This document shows, piece by piece, positions 1 to 8,823 of a stretch of DNA of 41,587 bases (position 1 is its first letter; every line of letters begins with the position of its first letter). The translations under genes were made by a program, and so were the position numbers. The stretch is from HyVt-337 sp964428895. GTDB lineage: Bacteria > Planctomycetota > Phycisphaerae > SM23-33. Under the pieces are notes generated by a model. That model did no database searches and was not told the origin of the DNA. It saw nothing but the letters and a program-made list of their open reading frames with translations. The DNA is taken from positions 1 to 41,587 of the forward strand of contig CAYRZU010000023.1 of assembly GCA_964428895.1 (NCBI GenBank), in the 5' to 3' direction.

Positions 1-107
1 ACTGTGACTTAGCGTTCACGCACACCTATTCCCAAAGTCGCTGACGTTGAACAAACTATTACAAGGAGCATCTTCGTTCCTGGCACGCGCGTTTCCGAGC
101 ACCTCTG

Positions 108-461
108 GTGAGAGCTTTGCGCTTCATGCATGAACCTAATCCAAGTGAATTGGTGGCCGCCATGCTTCGAGATCCAATTGAGAGCGTGAGGACTGATGCG
201 GTTGGTACGCTCGTGTCTCTGCTCGATGCTTCTGGAGAGATTAGAATCCTCCTGTCTGCTGATCTTGACCCACACTACGCGAACTGGCGCGTACCCGACC
301 ACGGGTGGTACTTCGGTTCGTGGATGGATCCCGTTAAGACAGTCACGACCTCGCGCGTCACTGACGCAGCGAAGGCGGCCGACATTTCGCGGAAAGAGAC
401 ACGCGCTCTCTACGAAGATCTCGCACCAATCTTCAGGCTGGAACTCAGCTGGCGGAGATAG
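108..461 (+). CDS. hypothetical protein, possibly 5'-incomplete
   Basis: An open frame of 117 codons starting at GTG 108, with an in-frame ATG at 126, and ending at TAG 459-461. I do not recognise the family. The product is soluble, with a helical-looking N-terminal half and a C-terminus rich in charged and aromatic residues, and no signal or membrane segment. The frame is open back to position 51, and the upstream codons also read like protein. A purine-rich AAGGAG lies at 63-68 but has no start codon at a normal distance, so this may be the end of a longer gene broken by a frameshift. Base composition is lower in GC than the genes after 797, as at the other window edge. A competing minus-strand frame at 9-302 looks less protein-like. 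Confidence 0.35.
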   Translation: MRALRFMHEPNPSELVAAMLRDPIESVRTDAVGTLVSLLDASGEIRILLSADLDPHYANWRVPDHGWYFGSWMDPVKTVTTSRVTDAAKAADISRKETRALYEDLAPIFRLELSWRR

Positions 462-796
462 TCCTCAGAGCGTCAGCCTGATCGAGTGATAGAATGCTGG
501 GTACTGTTCAGCCTTTGCTTTCTTGTCCCCCTAATCCCCCTTTCCTGCAGGGCCTTTCTCGACCAACCATCAGAGGTCAGGGATGCGCGCTGGGGTCGAC
601 TTCGACGCACTAGATGGGGTCGGAGATCTGTTCTCGAAGGCCGCGGCAGGCATCTTGGCCTGGGCAATCCCCAGCACCCAGGGCCAGGTGGCGATCTTCC
701 CTATCGTCGTTGATGCGCCGGTCGGCCAAGCGGAGGCAGTGCCGAGGCGTTCGACAACCTCAATCACTGTCCGGACGCTTTCTCCGTGGACGCCCC
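462..796. other. gene-poor stretch with no convincing gene
   Basis: About 335 bases between the hypothetical gene and the TIM-barrel gene. The first ~100 bases are lower in GC. From about 570 the GC rises, and frames stay open on both strands: plus from ATG 583, preceded by AGAGG, and minus ending at 570. Neither gives a recognisable domain, and both run into the TIM-barrel gene, so I call no CDS. The stretch could be a decayed gene. I see no terminator hairpin, tRNA or repeat in it. Confidence 0.5.
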
Positions 797-1573
797 TTAT
801 GCTTCCACGCCAACCGGCTGGGGCAGGAAGCTGTGCTTGGCCAGGAAACGGAGGGAGTCCTCGAAGGCTCCGGCGTCGACCTCGAGAGACCAGACTGCAT
901 CGGGGGCGTGTTCGTTGAGGGCAGCCAGCACTTCGGCGCAGGCCATCTCGCCGTCGTGCACGCCTTGGTGGCGGTCGGCCTTGCCGTTGTTGTTGTGGAG
1001 GTGGCTGTAGCCGATACGGGCCCCGAGGATCTCGATCCACTCGATCACCCTCGGCTGGGGCTCGAGAAAGGCGTGGCCGATGTCGAGGTTCAGCGTCATC
1101 CGTGGATGATCGAGTTCGGTGTAGACCGCCAGCATCTGGTCGATCATGGCCATGGGCGTATTCTCAAGGTAGATGTGGATATGGTCGGGGCTTTCGCCCA
1201 GCAGCCATGAAAGCGTCTCCAGCGCCTTGGCCTTCCACGCGGCAAAGTCGTCGGCCCCGGCTGCCCCGTCGCCGTGAACCACAATGTGCTCGACCCCGAA
1301 ATCCTCGGAGACCTTCACCGCCCAGTTGAGCTGCCGCCGCGTAAAGGCCTCGATGTCCGGATCCCCGTTGCCGATGTCCACCCCCTCAAACGGCGCGTGC
1401 AGGCCCAACGGAGACAGGTCGGACATCTCCTGGCGGTGAGCCGCCTGCCACCCGTCGACCTCCATCAGGAACGGGTTGACCAGAATCTGCGTTTCCAGCC
1501 CGTACCCGTTGGCCCGGCAGATCGGGGCGGCCTTGTCCAGCCGCCGCATGTCGGCCATCACGAACGCCTTCAT
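797..1573 (-). CDS. sugar phosphate isomerase/epimerase-like TIM-barrel protein
   Basis: A 258-residue protein of the xylose isomerase-like TIM barrel superfamily (AP endonuclease family 2). These enzymes isomerise or epimerise sugars, or act on inositol derivatives, through a divalent metal held by Glu, Asp and His at strand ends. The alternating strand-helix pattern is clear, with LHAPF, HIVVHGDG, IYLENTP, NLDIGHAF, YSHLHNNNG and WSLEVDAG marking successive strand ends. The Glu of LENT, the Asp and His of LDIGH and the His of HLHNNNG are the likely metal and substrate ligands. The start at 1573 is fixed by AAGGAG seven bases upstream. There is no signal peptide, so it is cytoplasmic. It diverges from the heparinase-like lyases and probably handles a monosaccharide from the same pathway. 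The exact substrate cannot be read from sequence. Confidence 0.8.
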   Translation of the reverse strand: MKAFVMADMRRLDKAAPICRANGYGLETQILVNPFLMEVDGWQAAHRQEMSDLSPLGLHAPFEGVDIGNGDPDIEAFTRRQLNWAVKVSEDFGVEHIVVHGDGAAGADDFAAWKAKALETLSWLLGESPDHIHIYLENTPMAMIDQMLAVYTELDHPRMTLNLDIGHAFLEPQPRVIEWIEILGARIGYSHLHNNNGKADRHQGVHDGEMACAEVLAALNEHAPDAVWSLEVDAGAFEDSLRFLAKHSFLPQPVGVEA

Positions 1574-1604
1574 AGCCAGTCTCCTTACGCAACCGTCGCG
1601 TGTA

Positions 1605-1633
1605 TCTGTACGCTCCATCATAGGCATTGTCCA
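1605..1633 (-). promoter_or_regulatory. candidate sigma70-like promoter for the TIM-barrel gene
   Basis: On the minus strand, TGGACA (1633-1628) is followed after 17 bases by TACAGA (1610-1605). The -35 is close to consensus and the -10 is weak. It lies about 32 bases upstream of the start codon and back-to-back with the plus-strand promoter candidate at 1649. Confidence 0.3.
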
Positions 1634-1648
1634 GCCGTCAGGCTTGCC

Positions 1649-1677
1649 TTGTTGCTTTCCCGGCCGATTGGTATCAT
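1649..1677 (+). promoter_or_regulatory. candidate sigma70-like promoter for the lyase pair
   Basis: TTGTTG (1649-1654), a 17-base spacer and TATCAT (1672-1677), about 70 bases upstream of the first heparinase-like gene. The boxes match consensus at four and five positions. Confidence 0.4.
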
Positions 1678-1747
1678 CCGGCCTTTCGTGGCGGGCGTGT
1701 CGGCCCGTCGCGCCGCTATCTCCGTCAAGCTTGAGAGGATTCGATCC

Positions 1748-3970
1748 ATGATGTTCACGGCCCTGCTGTTCGCCGGCTTTGCCGCGCTGTGTGTCTTTGC
1801 CACCACCGCCATCAACGATATCACCGAGCGCATCGAGCCGCCCACCGAGTTCCCGCCGCATCCGCGACTGTTCCTGAACCAGGCCGAAATCGACGACCTC
1901 AAGAAGGCCATGGCCAACATCGACTGGCTGGGAGAGTACGTCAAGGAACTGACCGCCGACTGCGAAAAGCTCGTGGCCGAGCCGGCCGACCTGCCCGGCG
2001 AGGGCGAGGAAAGCCATAAGGACCTCGGCGAGAACGCTGTGAACCTGGCGATGGCCTACGTGCTGACCGACCGACAGGAGTTCGCCGCCGCCGCCGCCGA
2101 CATCCTGCGAAGCTACATCGCCACCTACCCCACCTACCCCATCACCCTGACCAAGGGCCGAGCCACCAGCGCCGCGCTCGGCGAGGCCGGCTGGGTCATC
2201 CACGTGGCCGCCGCTTATGACCTGATCTACAACTCCGGCGAACTGTCCGACGACGACAAGGCCGGCTTCGAAGCCAACGTCCTGAAGCTCGGCGGCGAAG
2301 TCCTCCGCATCTGCAACCACCGCTTCCGCAGCAACTGGCGCAATCGCGCCATGTCCGGCTTCGCAGCCGCGGGGTTTGCCATCGGGGACCGCGACCTGAT
2401 CGACGAAGCCCTCAACGGCGTCCGCGCAGAGACCGAAAGCGGCTACGGGTTCGCCCGCGACGGGTTCATCCAGCACGTGGCCACGGCATTGCTCGCCGAC
2501 GGGACCTACTACGAACGCTCCAACGGCTACCACCGCTTCAGCGTGCTGAATTACACCTTCCTGATGGAAGCGGCTCGGCATAGCGGCATCGACCTGTGGC
2601 GCCTGGAAGTCTGCCCCCACGACCTCGACGCCGGCGCCGACGTGGAACGCGCCTTTGGCGCCGCAGCGCCAAAGACCATCCAGCCCATCTACAGCATGCC
2701 CTTCTACAACGCCTTCAGCGATTACTCCCTGGCGGCCGTCGCCAACGCGGGGCACTACTCCCTTGGCGAGAGCGACCGAAACATGGCTTTCGAGGCGGCC
2801 TGGAAGATCTACCGAGACCCCAAGCTTGCCTGGATCGCCCAGCGCGGCGACCGCAAGCCGGCCTGTGCCCTGGACCTGGCCTGGATGGACCCCTACCTGC
2901 CCGCGGGCGAGTTCTCCCTGGCCGAAGACGCCACCGTCGGCGTCAACGGCGTCCACACCAATTGCTGCACACTGCTGCCCTCGGGCGGCCTGACCATCCT
3001 CCGCCAAAGCGCGGACAAAGATGCCGCCGGCATTCTGATGACCTACGGCAAGTACGGCTCGGGTCACAGCCACCCCGACAAGCTCAGCATTGTCTTCGAC
3101 GCCGCGGGCAAGCAGATCATGCCCGAAGTCAAGTACAGCGGTTACGGTGGCGACAGCTTCCTGACCTGGACGAACCAGACCATCGGCCACAGCACCGTCA
3201 CCGTCGACGAAATGGCCCAGCATCCTCAGCGAGACCAGGACTCCGGCTGGGTCGCCGACGTGCCCGACCACCCCGTCCGCGGGCGACCGGTCATGTTCCA
3301 CGCCGGCGAGCGACTCAAGACGTTCCGCGCCGACTGCACCGCCGCCTACGACGGCGTACTGCTGGACCGTACCATCGCCTTGGTCGATTCGGTGGTGGTC
3401 GACTTCTTCCGTTGTCGCTCCGAGGACGAGCACCGGTACGACTACTCCTTGCAGATCGATGGGATGCTGGCTGACGCCGCCCCGGCCCTGGGCGATGAAG
3501 AGCCCGGCCCCCTGGGCGAGAGCTACGGCTACAGCCACATCACCAACCTGCGTCGCGGCCAATTCGATGCGGGCGCCAGTGAACTGACGTTCGCCATCGA
3601 AGAAGCCCCGGACCTCAAGTTGGCGTTCTTCCCCGTCGGCCAGACGGAAGTCGTCTCTGGCCTGGCGATAGAGGGCCCCGAAGGCGAGCAGACCTCCACC
3701 GTGGTCCTGCGAGCTAATGGACAATCGCGCGACTTCGTAGCCACCATCCGAACCGCCGACGCTGACTGCACCGGATGCCGCACTCTGGACGACCTGGCCG
3801 ACGGCCTGATGGGCGTGGAACTCACCCGCGCCGACGGCCGCAAGGACATTGTCATCAGCACCGAAACCAGCGGCGACCACACCGCCTGCGGCGTCAGCTT
3901 CAGCGGCCAGGTCGCCCTGCTCGCCGTCGACGCCGACGGCGCCGCTACGCTGGTCGACGTTGCCGAATAG
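1748..3970 (+). CDS. heparinase II/III-like polysaccharide lyase, copy 1
   Basis: A 740-residue protein with the layout of heparinase II/III and alginate lyases: an N-terminal alpha/alpha toroid (about 40-380) followed by a beta-sandwich domain (about 410-740). These lyases cleave uronic-acid polysaccharides by beta-elimination. A hydrophobic stretch at residues 3-18 may be an export signal. The toroid carries the family-like DGTYYERSNGYHRF block. The beta domain carries GHSHPDKLS (H440, H442, D444) and TIGHSTVTVDE, which hold the catalytic and zinc-site histidines in this family. I chose ATG 1748 (an ATG also follows at 1751) because AGAGG lies just upstream and the hydrophobic segment starts here; the open frame itself continues far upstream. 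A close paralogue follows 24 bases after its stop. Substrate (heparinoid, alginate or another uronan) is unknown. Confidence 0.82.
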   Translation: MMFTALLFAGFAALCVFATTAINDITERIEPPTEFPPHPRLFLNQAEIDDLKKAMANIDWLGEYVKELTADCEKLVAEPADLPGEGEESHKDLGENAVNLAMAYVLTDRQEFAAAAADILRSYIATYPTYPITLTKGRATSAALGEAGWVIHVAAAYDLIYNSGELSDDDKAGFEANVLKLGGEVLRICNHRFRSNWRNRAMSGFAAAGFAIGDRDLIDEALNGVRAETESGYGFARDGFIQHVATALLADGTYYERSNGYHRFSVLNYTFLMEAARHSGIDLWRLEVCPHDLDAGADVERAFGAAAPKTIQPIYSMPFYNAFSDYSLAAVANAGHYSLGESDRNMAFEAAWKIYRDPKLAWIAQRGDRKPACALDLAWMDPYLPAGEFSLAEDATVGVNGVHTNCCTLLPSGGLTILRQSADKDAAGILMTYGKYGSGHSHPDKLSIVFDAAGKQIMPEVKYSGYGGDSFLTWTNQTIGHSTVTVDEMAQHPQRDQDSGWVADVPDHPVRGRPVMFHAGERLKTFRADCTAAYDGVLLDRTIALVDSVVVDFFRCRSEDEHRYDYSLQIDGMLADAAPALGDEEPGPLGESYGYSHITNLRRGQFDAGASELTFAIEEAPDLKLAFFPVGQTEVVSGLAIEGPEGEQTSTVVLRANGQSRDFVATIRTADADCTGCRTLDDLADGLMGVELTRADGRKDIVISTETSGDHTACGVSFSGQVALLAVDADGAATLVDVAE

Positions 3971-3994
3971 CCCGAACACATCGGAGACAATCTG

Positions 3995-6223
3995 GTGATC
4001 TACTATCTGCCGTTGCTGGCGGTGCTGGCCTTGGTGGTTTCAGCCTGTGCGCAAGATCGCGGGCCCGAGGCCCTCTACCGAGAGTTCCCGCGCGTCGAGC
4101 CGCCCGAGGCGTTCCCCGATCATCCGCGACTGTTCCTGAACCAGAAGGAAATCGACGACCTCAAGGCCGCCATCGACGCCGACCCGGCCTTTCGGGAATT
4201 GGTCGACCGCAAGCTCGCCGAGCTTCGGCCCCAGGCCGATGACCCGACACTGCCCACCGACTCCATCGGCGGCAACCTGGAAATCGCCAACCAGGCCGCC
4301 AACTTCGCGATGGCCTACGTGCTGACCGAGAATCGCGCCTACGCCGAAGCGGCCGCCGCCATCCTCAAGCGTTACGCCGAAGTCTTTCCCGGCTACGAGC
4401 CCCAGCCCCTCAAGGGTCTGGCCACCAGCGCCGCGTTGGATGAGTGCGTTTGGGCCGTCAACGCCGCGGCCGCCTATGATTTGATCTATAACTCCCCTGC
4501 CCTGACCGACGAAGACAAGCGCGGAATCGAGCAGGATGTCTTCCGCGCCAGCGCCGAGGTCCTCCGCCACTGCAATCACGCCTACCGCAGCAATTGGCGC
4601 ATCCGCGCGGTCGGCGGCGTGGCGGCCATGGCGTTCGTGATCGGCGACCGCGAACTGATCGAGGAGGTCTTCAACGGGGTCCGGAACGAAGAGGGCATGC
4701 TGGTCCGCGATGGGTTCGTCAATCACATGGCCTGGTCGGTATTGGCCGACGGCATCTACTACGAACGTTCGCAAAGCTACTCCGAGGAAATCGGCGACGC
4801 CTTCGCCCACGTGCTCGAGTCGGCCCGACACAGCGGGATCGACCTGTGGGACCACGAGTTTGAAGGCGCCGACCACGACGCCGGGGCCGATCGCGACCGG
4901 CGCTTCGGCGCCAGCCGCCCCAAAACCGTCCGTAGCGTCTATGACGCCGTGCTCTATCGCGCGTTCGGTGACGGCACACTGGCCAAGGTCGCCAACAGTT
5001 ACTGGAACCACACCAAACGGCGCGACGGATGGTCGGCCGCCTGGCGGGCCTATGGCGACGAACGCTACGCCTGGCCCCTGACCAACGACCCCGACGGCTG
5101 GCTGCACGATTTGCGGGACCTGCTGTTCATCCCCGCCGAGCTGCCGGCCGGGGCGCTCGACTTCACCGTCGATCGCAATCTCGGCGTCACCGGGCGCCAC
5201 ACCAACGGCTGCACGCTGCTGCCCAACGGCGGGTTCGCCATCCTCCGGCAGGACGCCACACCCGATGCCGCCGCCGTAGCCATGACCTTCGGCGATTTCG
5301 CGAACGGCCATTGTCAGGCCGACCTGCTGTCGATTGTCGTCTACCGCAACGGCCACCACCCCCTGCCGGACACCAAATACTTCCGCTACATCGACCAACA
5401 CCTGACCTGGTCCAAGCAGACGATCACCCACAACACCGTTACCGTGGACGAGTTCTCGCAAATCCCCCAGGTCGATAGCGACGATATGTGGATCAGCCCC
5501 CCTCGCGGCGAACCCGTCTTCGGAACCGTCGAGTTATTCCACGCCGGCGACAACCTGAAGGCCTTTCGCGCCTCGACCAACACCGCCTATCCCGGTGTCA
5601 CCATGGATCGCACCGTAGCGCTGGTCGATTCCGTGATCGTCGACTTCTACCGTTGTCGGAGCACCGACCAGCACCAGTACGACTACGCCCTGCACGTCGA
5701 CGGCAAGCTGGCCGAGTGCTCGGCCTCGCTCGGCGAACGGGAAGACGCCCCCCTGGCCGGCAGCTACGGCTATCGGCACATCGTAGACCTCCGCCGCGCC
5801 GCTGTTGCCGACGGACCCATTCGGCTGACCCACACCACCGACGACGGCTCGGCGCCGATGCTGCACCTGACCCTCCTGCCGGCCGCTCCGTACGAGCTGA
5901 TTCTGGGCCAGGGCATTGAAGGCTTGGAGGGCGAACGGGCCGAAGTGGTTGTGCTACGGACGACCACCGCCAACGCCGACTTCGTCAGCGTGATCGACCC
6001 CGTCACCAACGGCGCCCCCCCGCTCGACGTCGAACGGCTGACCGATCTGCCCGATGGCGTCCTGGGTGTAGCCGTCACCCGCCCCAATGGATCGAAGGAC
6101 ATCGTTCTCAGCGCGGAGACGGCCCGCACCTTCACCTACGCCGGCCAGGACATCACGGGACGCGTGGCCCTGCTGCGGCAAGAGGCGAACGGTTCGACCG
6201 TGCTGGTCGACGTCGCCGAATAG
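3995..6223 (+). CDS. heparinase II/III-like polysaccharide lyase, copy 2
   Basis: A 742-residue tandem paralogue of the preceding gene, aligning end to end with long identical blocks such as HPRLFLNQ, AAAYDLIYNS, ARHSGIDLW and DRTxALVDSV. It starts at GTG 3995 with GGAGA upstream. Its N-terminus is a short hydrophobic signal ending VVSAC, so C18 fits a lipobox and the protein may be a lipoprotein, unlike copy 1. In the metal-site block, GHSHPD of copy 1 is GHCQAD here: H439 is kept, but the second histidine is Gln441. The later TITHNTVTVDE histidine is kept. The two copies probably form one transcription unit. Copy 2 could have a different specificity or reduced activity. It ends 10 bases from the convergent gene on the other strand. 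Confidence 0.82.
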   Translation: MIYYLPLLAVLALVVSACAQDRGPEALYREFPRVEPPEAFPDHPRLFLNQKEIDDLKAAIDADPAFRELVDRKLAELRPQADDPTLPTDSIGGNLEIANQAANFAMAYVLTENRAYAEAAAAILKRYAEVFPGYEPQPLKGLATSAALDECVWAVNAAAAYDLIYNSPALTDEDKRGIEQDVFRASAEVLRHCNHAYRSNWRIRAVGGVAAMAFVIGDRELIEEVFNGVRNEEGMLVRDGFVNHMAWSVLADGIYYERSQSYSEEIGDAFAHVLESARHSGIDLWDHEFEGADHDAGADRDRRFGASRPKTVRSVYDAVLYRAFGDGTLAKVANSYWNHTKRRDGWSAAWRAYGDERYAWPLTNDPDGWLHDLRDLLFIPAELPAGALDFTVDRNLGVTGRHTNGCTLLPNGGFAILRQDATPDAAAVAMTFGDFANGHCQADLLSIVVYRNGHHPLPDTKYFRYIDQHLTWSKQTITHNTVTVDEFSQIPQVDSDDMWISPPRGEPVFGTVELFHAGDNLKAFRASTNTAYPGVTMDRTVALVDSVIVDFYRCRSTDQHQYDYALHVDGKLAECSASLGEREDAPLAGSYGYRHIVDLRRAAVADGPIRLTHTTDDGSAPMLHLTLLPAAPYELILGQGIEGLEGERAEVVVLRTTTANADFVSVIDPVTNGAPPLDVERLTDLPDGVLGVAVTRPNGSKDIVLSAETARTFTYAGQDITGRVALLRQEANGSTVLVDVAE

Positions 6224-6233
6224 CCCCGACAGG

Positions 6234-8234
6234 CTACGGTTGATTTGGTCGACGAGGTCGGCCGAATCGCGACAAGTCCTGCTGGACCTGTAGAAGGTTC
6301 TTGCGGGCGGGCCCGTTCGCCGGATCGATCCGCAACGCTCGGCCAAAGCACTGCCCCGCTTCGGTCAGTTGAGCCTGGCCCTCCGCATCACCACCGGCGA
6401 GGCGCTGGCGGCCTTGCAGGGCCAGGTTCTGGCCTAGCGCCATCCACCACTCGCCCGACGCTCGGGCGGCCGGATCTTCGAGGGCGGCTCGGCAAAGCAT
6501 CTCGACGTGCTCAAACCACCGCAAACCCCTCAACACGCCGACGCCCGTCTGCAGCGCCGACAGCGGCAGCGCATCCGCCTGCCGAAGCGATTCGATGTAG
6601 GCGGTCACATCGAACCGATCGCGCGTAATCTCGCTGGCCTCGATAATCACCGCATGTGCATCGATCCGCCGCACGAACACCAGGAAGGAGACGTCCACGC
6701 GCACCAACACCCAGCGGGCGCTCGCCAATAGCCGCCTCGCCAGCGGCATGTTGATCCCCCATCCCTGCAACACCACGACGTCAAGCTCCCACTCATCAAG
6801 CCGCGTGATCGGCTCGTGCCCCATCGACACGTCCAGCACGCGGGCCATCCGCGCCGGAGTCATCGCCCAGCCGTTCGTAGCCGCGGGCGCAGCCGTCGCC
6901 CTGTCACTATAGAAGACCACACTCGACGAGCTCGTCTGATCCGTGAACACTGCCTGGGCGTGGGGCAAGTTGTCATCCAACCACTGGCACGCGCCGATCG
7001 GAAGCATCAGCCGGGAGTAGCCCCTCCCGAAACGCCGATCGCTCGGCTCGGACCGGTAGAACTCACTGGTCACCACCCCGGCGAGCCAATAGACCGACAG
7101 AGCCCCAATCGCCAACAGACCGACGGGGCCCGCCCAGCGAATCGTCCGCTCGCGCCGCGCCTGTTCGTCGGCCGTCCCCGTGGCGCCGGCAGCCGCACGC
7201 CAACGCAGCCACGTCCACTGAATCGCCGCCGCAATCAACGGCCCACCAAGCAACGCCGGAATGGCCACGTTCCTCCGGACCGGCAGCGCCACCACGCAAA
7301 ATGCGATCAACATCATCGCCAGCGCCCATCGGCGATGCCACAGAAGCAACGCGCCTCCGCACGCGCCGACCACCAAGAGCCCCGCCAATGCGCGCATCGA
7401 CCGCGCCTGCGACCACCCGGGCCCAAACGGAGCTCGCAGCTCGCCGATGATCCACCACGGATGCAATTGCCCCTGCGACCCACGCTCGAGGGCCTCTTGG
7501 GCCGTCTCCGGGCTTACGTCGTGCTGCCTCAGGTAGCTCAGCATTCGGAACGGGAACGTCAGGTTCGCCGGACCGGCCGGATGAACCATTCCCGCCGCCA
7601 CGACCAACGCCAGGCACACCATCAAGCATACCGCCCGGCGCCGCGCCTCCGTCGGCGACGATTCGCTCCCAACGCGCCCGGGCCACACCGCTCGGCCGGT
7701 CGCCGCCAGCGCCGCAGCGCCGACAATCCCGGCCCCCAGCAACCAGTAGCTGTGGCAGTTCACCGCCACCACTTGCAGCACCACCACCGCCGCCACCGAC
7801 CGCCACGTCATCGGCCCAAGTACCAGGCACAACTGTCCGATCAGGCATAGGTAGATGAATAATTCCGGCCGCACCATGAACCGTTCCTGCGCCACCAGAC
7901 CTGTCATCAGCCAAATCGGGGCCAACCATCCCAGGGGAATCCCCAGTCGGCGAACAACGACCGCCTGGGCCAGCCCTATCAGCCCCACGCAGACCAGAAG
8001 GCTCGCGTTCATGGCCGTCCAGCCGCCCAAGTCCCACAGCCCCGCCAAGACCACCTGGCTGAGCCAGTTGGCATTGGGGAAATGATACTGACCGTCCCGG
8101 TCAAAGGAGGAGCCCGGCAGTAGATCGCCGCGATCGGCGGGGTCCAGGGGGGGCGCGATGAAGGTGTCTTCTTGGACGATGTGCCCGCTCTGCCAGAACT
8201 CCCGCCCGCAAGACAGATGGTAGCCCAGGTCCAC
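6234..8234 (-). CDS. polytopic membrane protein with a soluble repeat-like C-terminus
   Basis: A large inner-membrane protein: multiple hydrophobic helices over about residues 40-390, then a soluble segment. The C-terminal ~110 residues (ESLRQADALPL onward) are helical and resemble tetratricopeptide repeats ending in GRALRIDPANGPARKN. Planctomycete proteins of this layout are usually left without a function, and I assign none. The start is uncertain. GTG 8234 is the first accepted start in this frame, but the frame is open to 8393 and encodes a further hydrophobic helix (LGLAVLACACAGAF) upstream with no ATG, GTG or TTG. An ATG at 8353 starts a different frame (MTDLYRHARPG) that would need a frameshift to join. 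It is the last gene of the operon led by the alcohol dehydrogenase. Confidence 0.6.
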   Translation of the reverse strand: MDLGYHLSCGREFWQSGHIVQEDTFIAPPLDPADRGDLLPGSSFDRDGQYHFPNANWLSQVVLAGLWDLGGWTAMNASLLVCVGLIGLAQAVVVRRLGIPLGWLAPIWLMTGLVAQERFMVRPELFIYLCLIGQLCLVLGPMTWRSVAAVVVLQVVAVNCHSYWLLGAGIVGAAALAATGRAVWPGRVGSESSPTEARRRAVCLMVCLALVVAAGMVHPAGPANLTFPFRMLSYLRQHDVSPETAQEALERGSQGQLHPWWIIGELRAPFGPGWSQARSMRALAGLLVVGACGGALLLWHRRWALAMMLIAFCVVALPVRRNVAIPALLGGPLIAAAIQWTWLRWRAAAGATGTADEQARRERTIRWAGPVGLLAIGALSVYWLAGVVTSEFYRSEPSDRRFGRGYSRLMLPIGACQWLDDNLPHAQAVFTDQTSSSSVVFYSDRATAAPAATNGWAMTPARMARVLDVSMGHEPITRLDEWELDVVVLQGWGINMPLARRLLASARWVLVRVDVSFLVFVRRIDAHAVIIEASEITRDRFDVTAYIESLRQADALPLSALQTGVGVLRGLRWFEHVEMLCRAALEDPAARASGEWWMALGQNLALQGRQRLAGGDAEGQAQLTEAGQCFGRALRIDPANGPARKNLLQVQQDLSRFGRPRRPNQP

Positions 8235-8379
8235 GCTCGCGATCGGCCGATAGGCCAGCGCCAGCAGAAACGCCCCCGCACACGCGCACGCCAGAACAGC
8301 CAGGCCCAGCCGCGACCGGCGCCCGGCCGCGCGTGACGATAGAGATCCGTCATCTGGACCCGAATCGAATTGGCCTAAC

Positions 8380-8823
8380 TCACGATCGATCGGTCAGACC
8401 CTCCGGTAATGTCTCAACGAAGCGCCGAATCTCATCCCGCACCCGTCGATAGCAATCCAGCGCCTCGACCTCATCGGCCGCTTGCGCCGCCAACTTGGGC
8501 GGATCGTCAAAGCCCACGTGCACGACCTGGGCGCCGCCCGGGAACGTGGGGCAGTTCTCGTCGGCATGGCCGCACACCGTCACCACGTAGTCGAAAGCGA
8601 CATCCTTCAACTCGTCGACGTGCTGCGATTGGTGCGTCGAGATATCCACCCCCGCCTCAGCCATCACCGTGACGGCATTGGGGTTCAGGCCGTGCGTTTC
8701 AATACCGGCTGAATACGCCTCCATGCAATCGCTCTTCAGCGCCTTGGCCCACCCTTCCGCCATCTGCGATCGGCACGAATTGCCCGTACACAGGAACAGC
8801 ACCTTGAGTGTGTTGTCCGTCAC
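8380..8823 (-). CDS. arsC: arsenate reductase, thioredoxin-coupled (low-molecular-weight phosphatase fold)
   Basis: A 147-residue protein matching the ArsC family that reduces arsenate to arsenite using an intramolecular disulfide relay and thioredoxin. The phosphate-binding loop is FLCTGNSCRSQMAEG, with nucleophile C12 and R18. The relay cysteines are C84 and C91 in TVCGHADENCP, matching the C82/C89 pair of the Staphylococcus enzyme. It is slightly longer than typical, with the extra residues at the C-terminus. It starts at GTG 8823 and overlaps the HAD gene stop by four bases (GTGA), so the two are translationally coupled. No arsR repressor or arsenite exporter lies nearby, so detoxification would depend on genes elsewhere. 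A protein-phosphatase role is possible, but the C84/C91 pair favours arsenate reductase. Confidence 0.88.
   Translation of the reverse strand: MTDNTLKVLFLCTGNSCRSQMAEGWAKALKSDCMEAYSAGIETHGLNPNAVTVMAEAGVDISTHQSQHVDELKDVAFDYVVTVCGHADENCPTFPGGAQVVHVGFDDPPKLAAQAADEVEALDCYRRVRDEIRRFVETLPEGLTDRS

Noticed and set aside
583..918. Plus-strand frame with ATG 583 and AGAGG upstream
   Set aside because: Its last third overlaps the TIM-barrel gene and is Arg/Pro-rich shadow sequence; no domain recognised.
797..3979. A continuous minus-strand frame of over 1000 codons
   Set aside because: Most of it is antisense to the first heparinase-like gene; only the last 258 codons (from ATG 1573) are family-like and have a ribosome site.
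4040..5461. Long minus-strand frame across the second heparinase-like gene
   Set aside because: Low-complexity Val/Gly/Ala/Asp composition typical of antisense reading in GC-rich DNA; the plus strand has clear family motifs.
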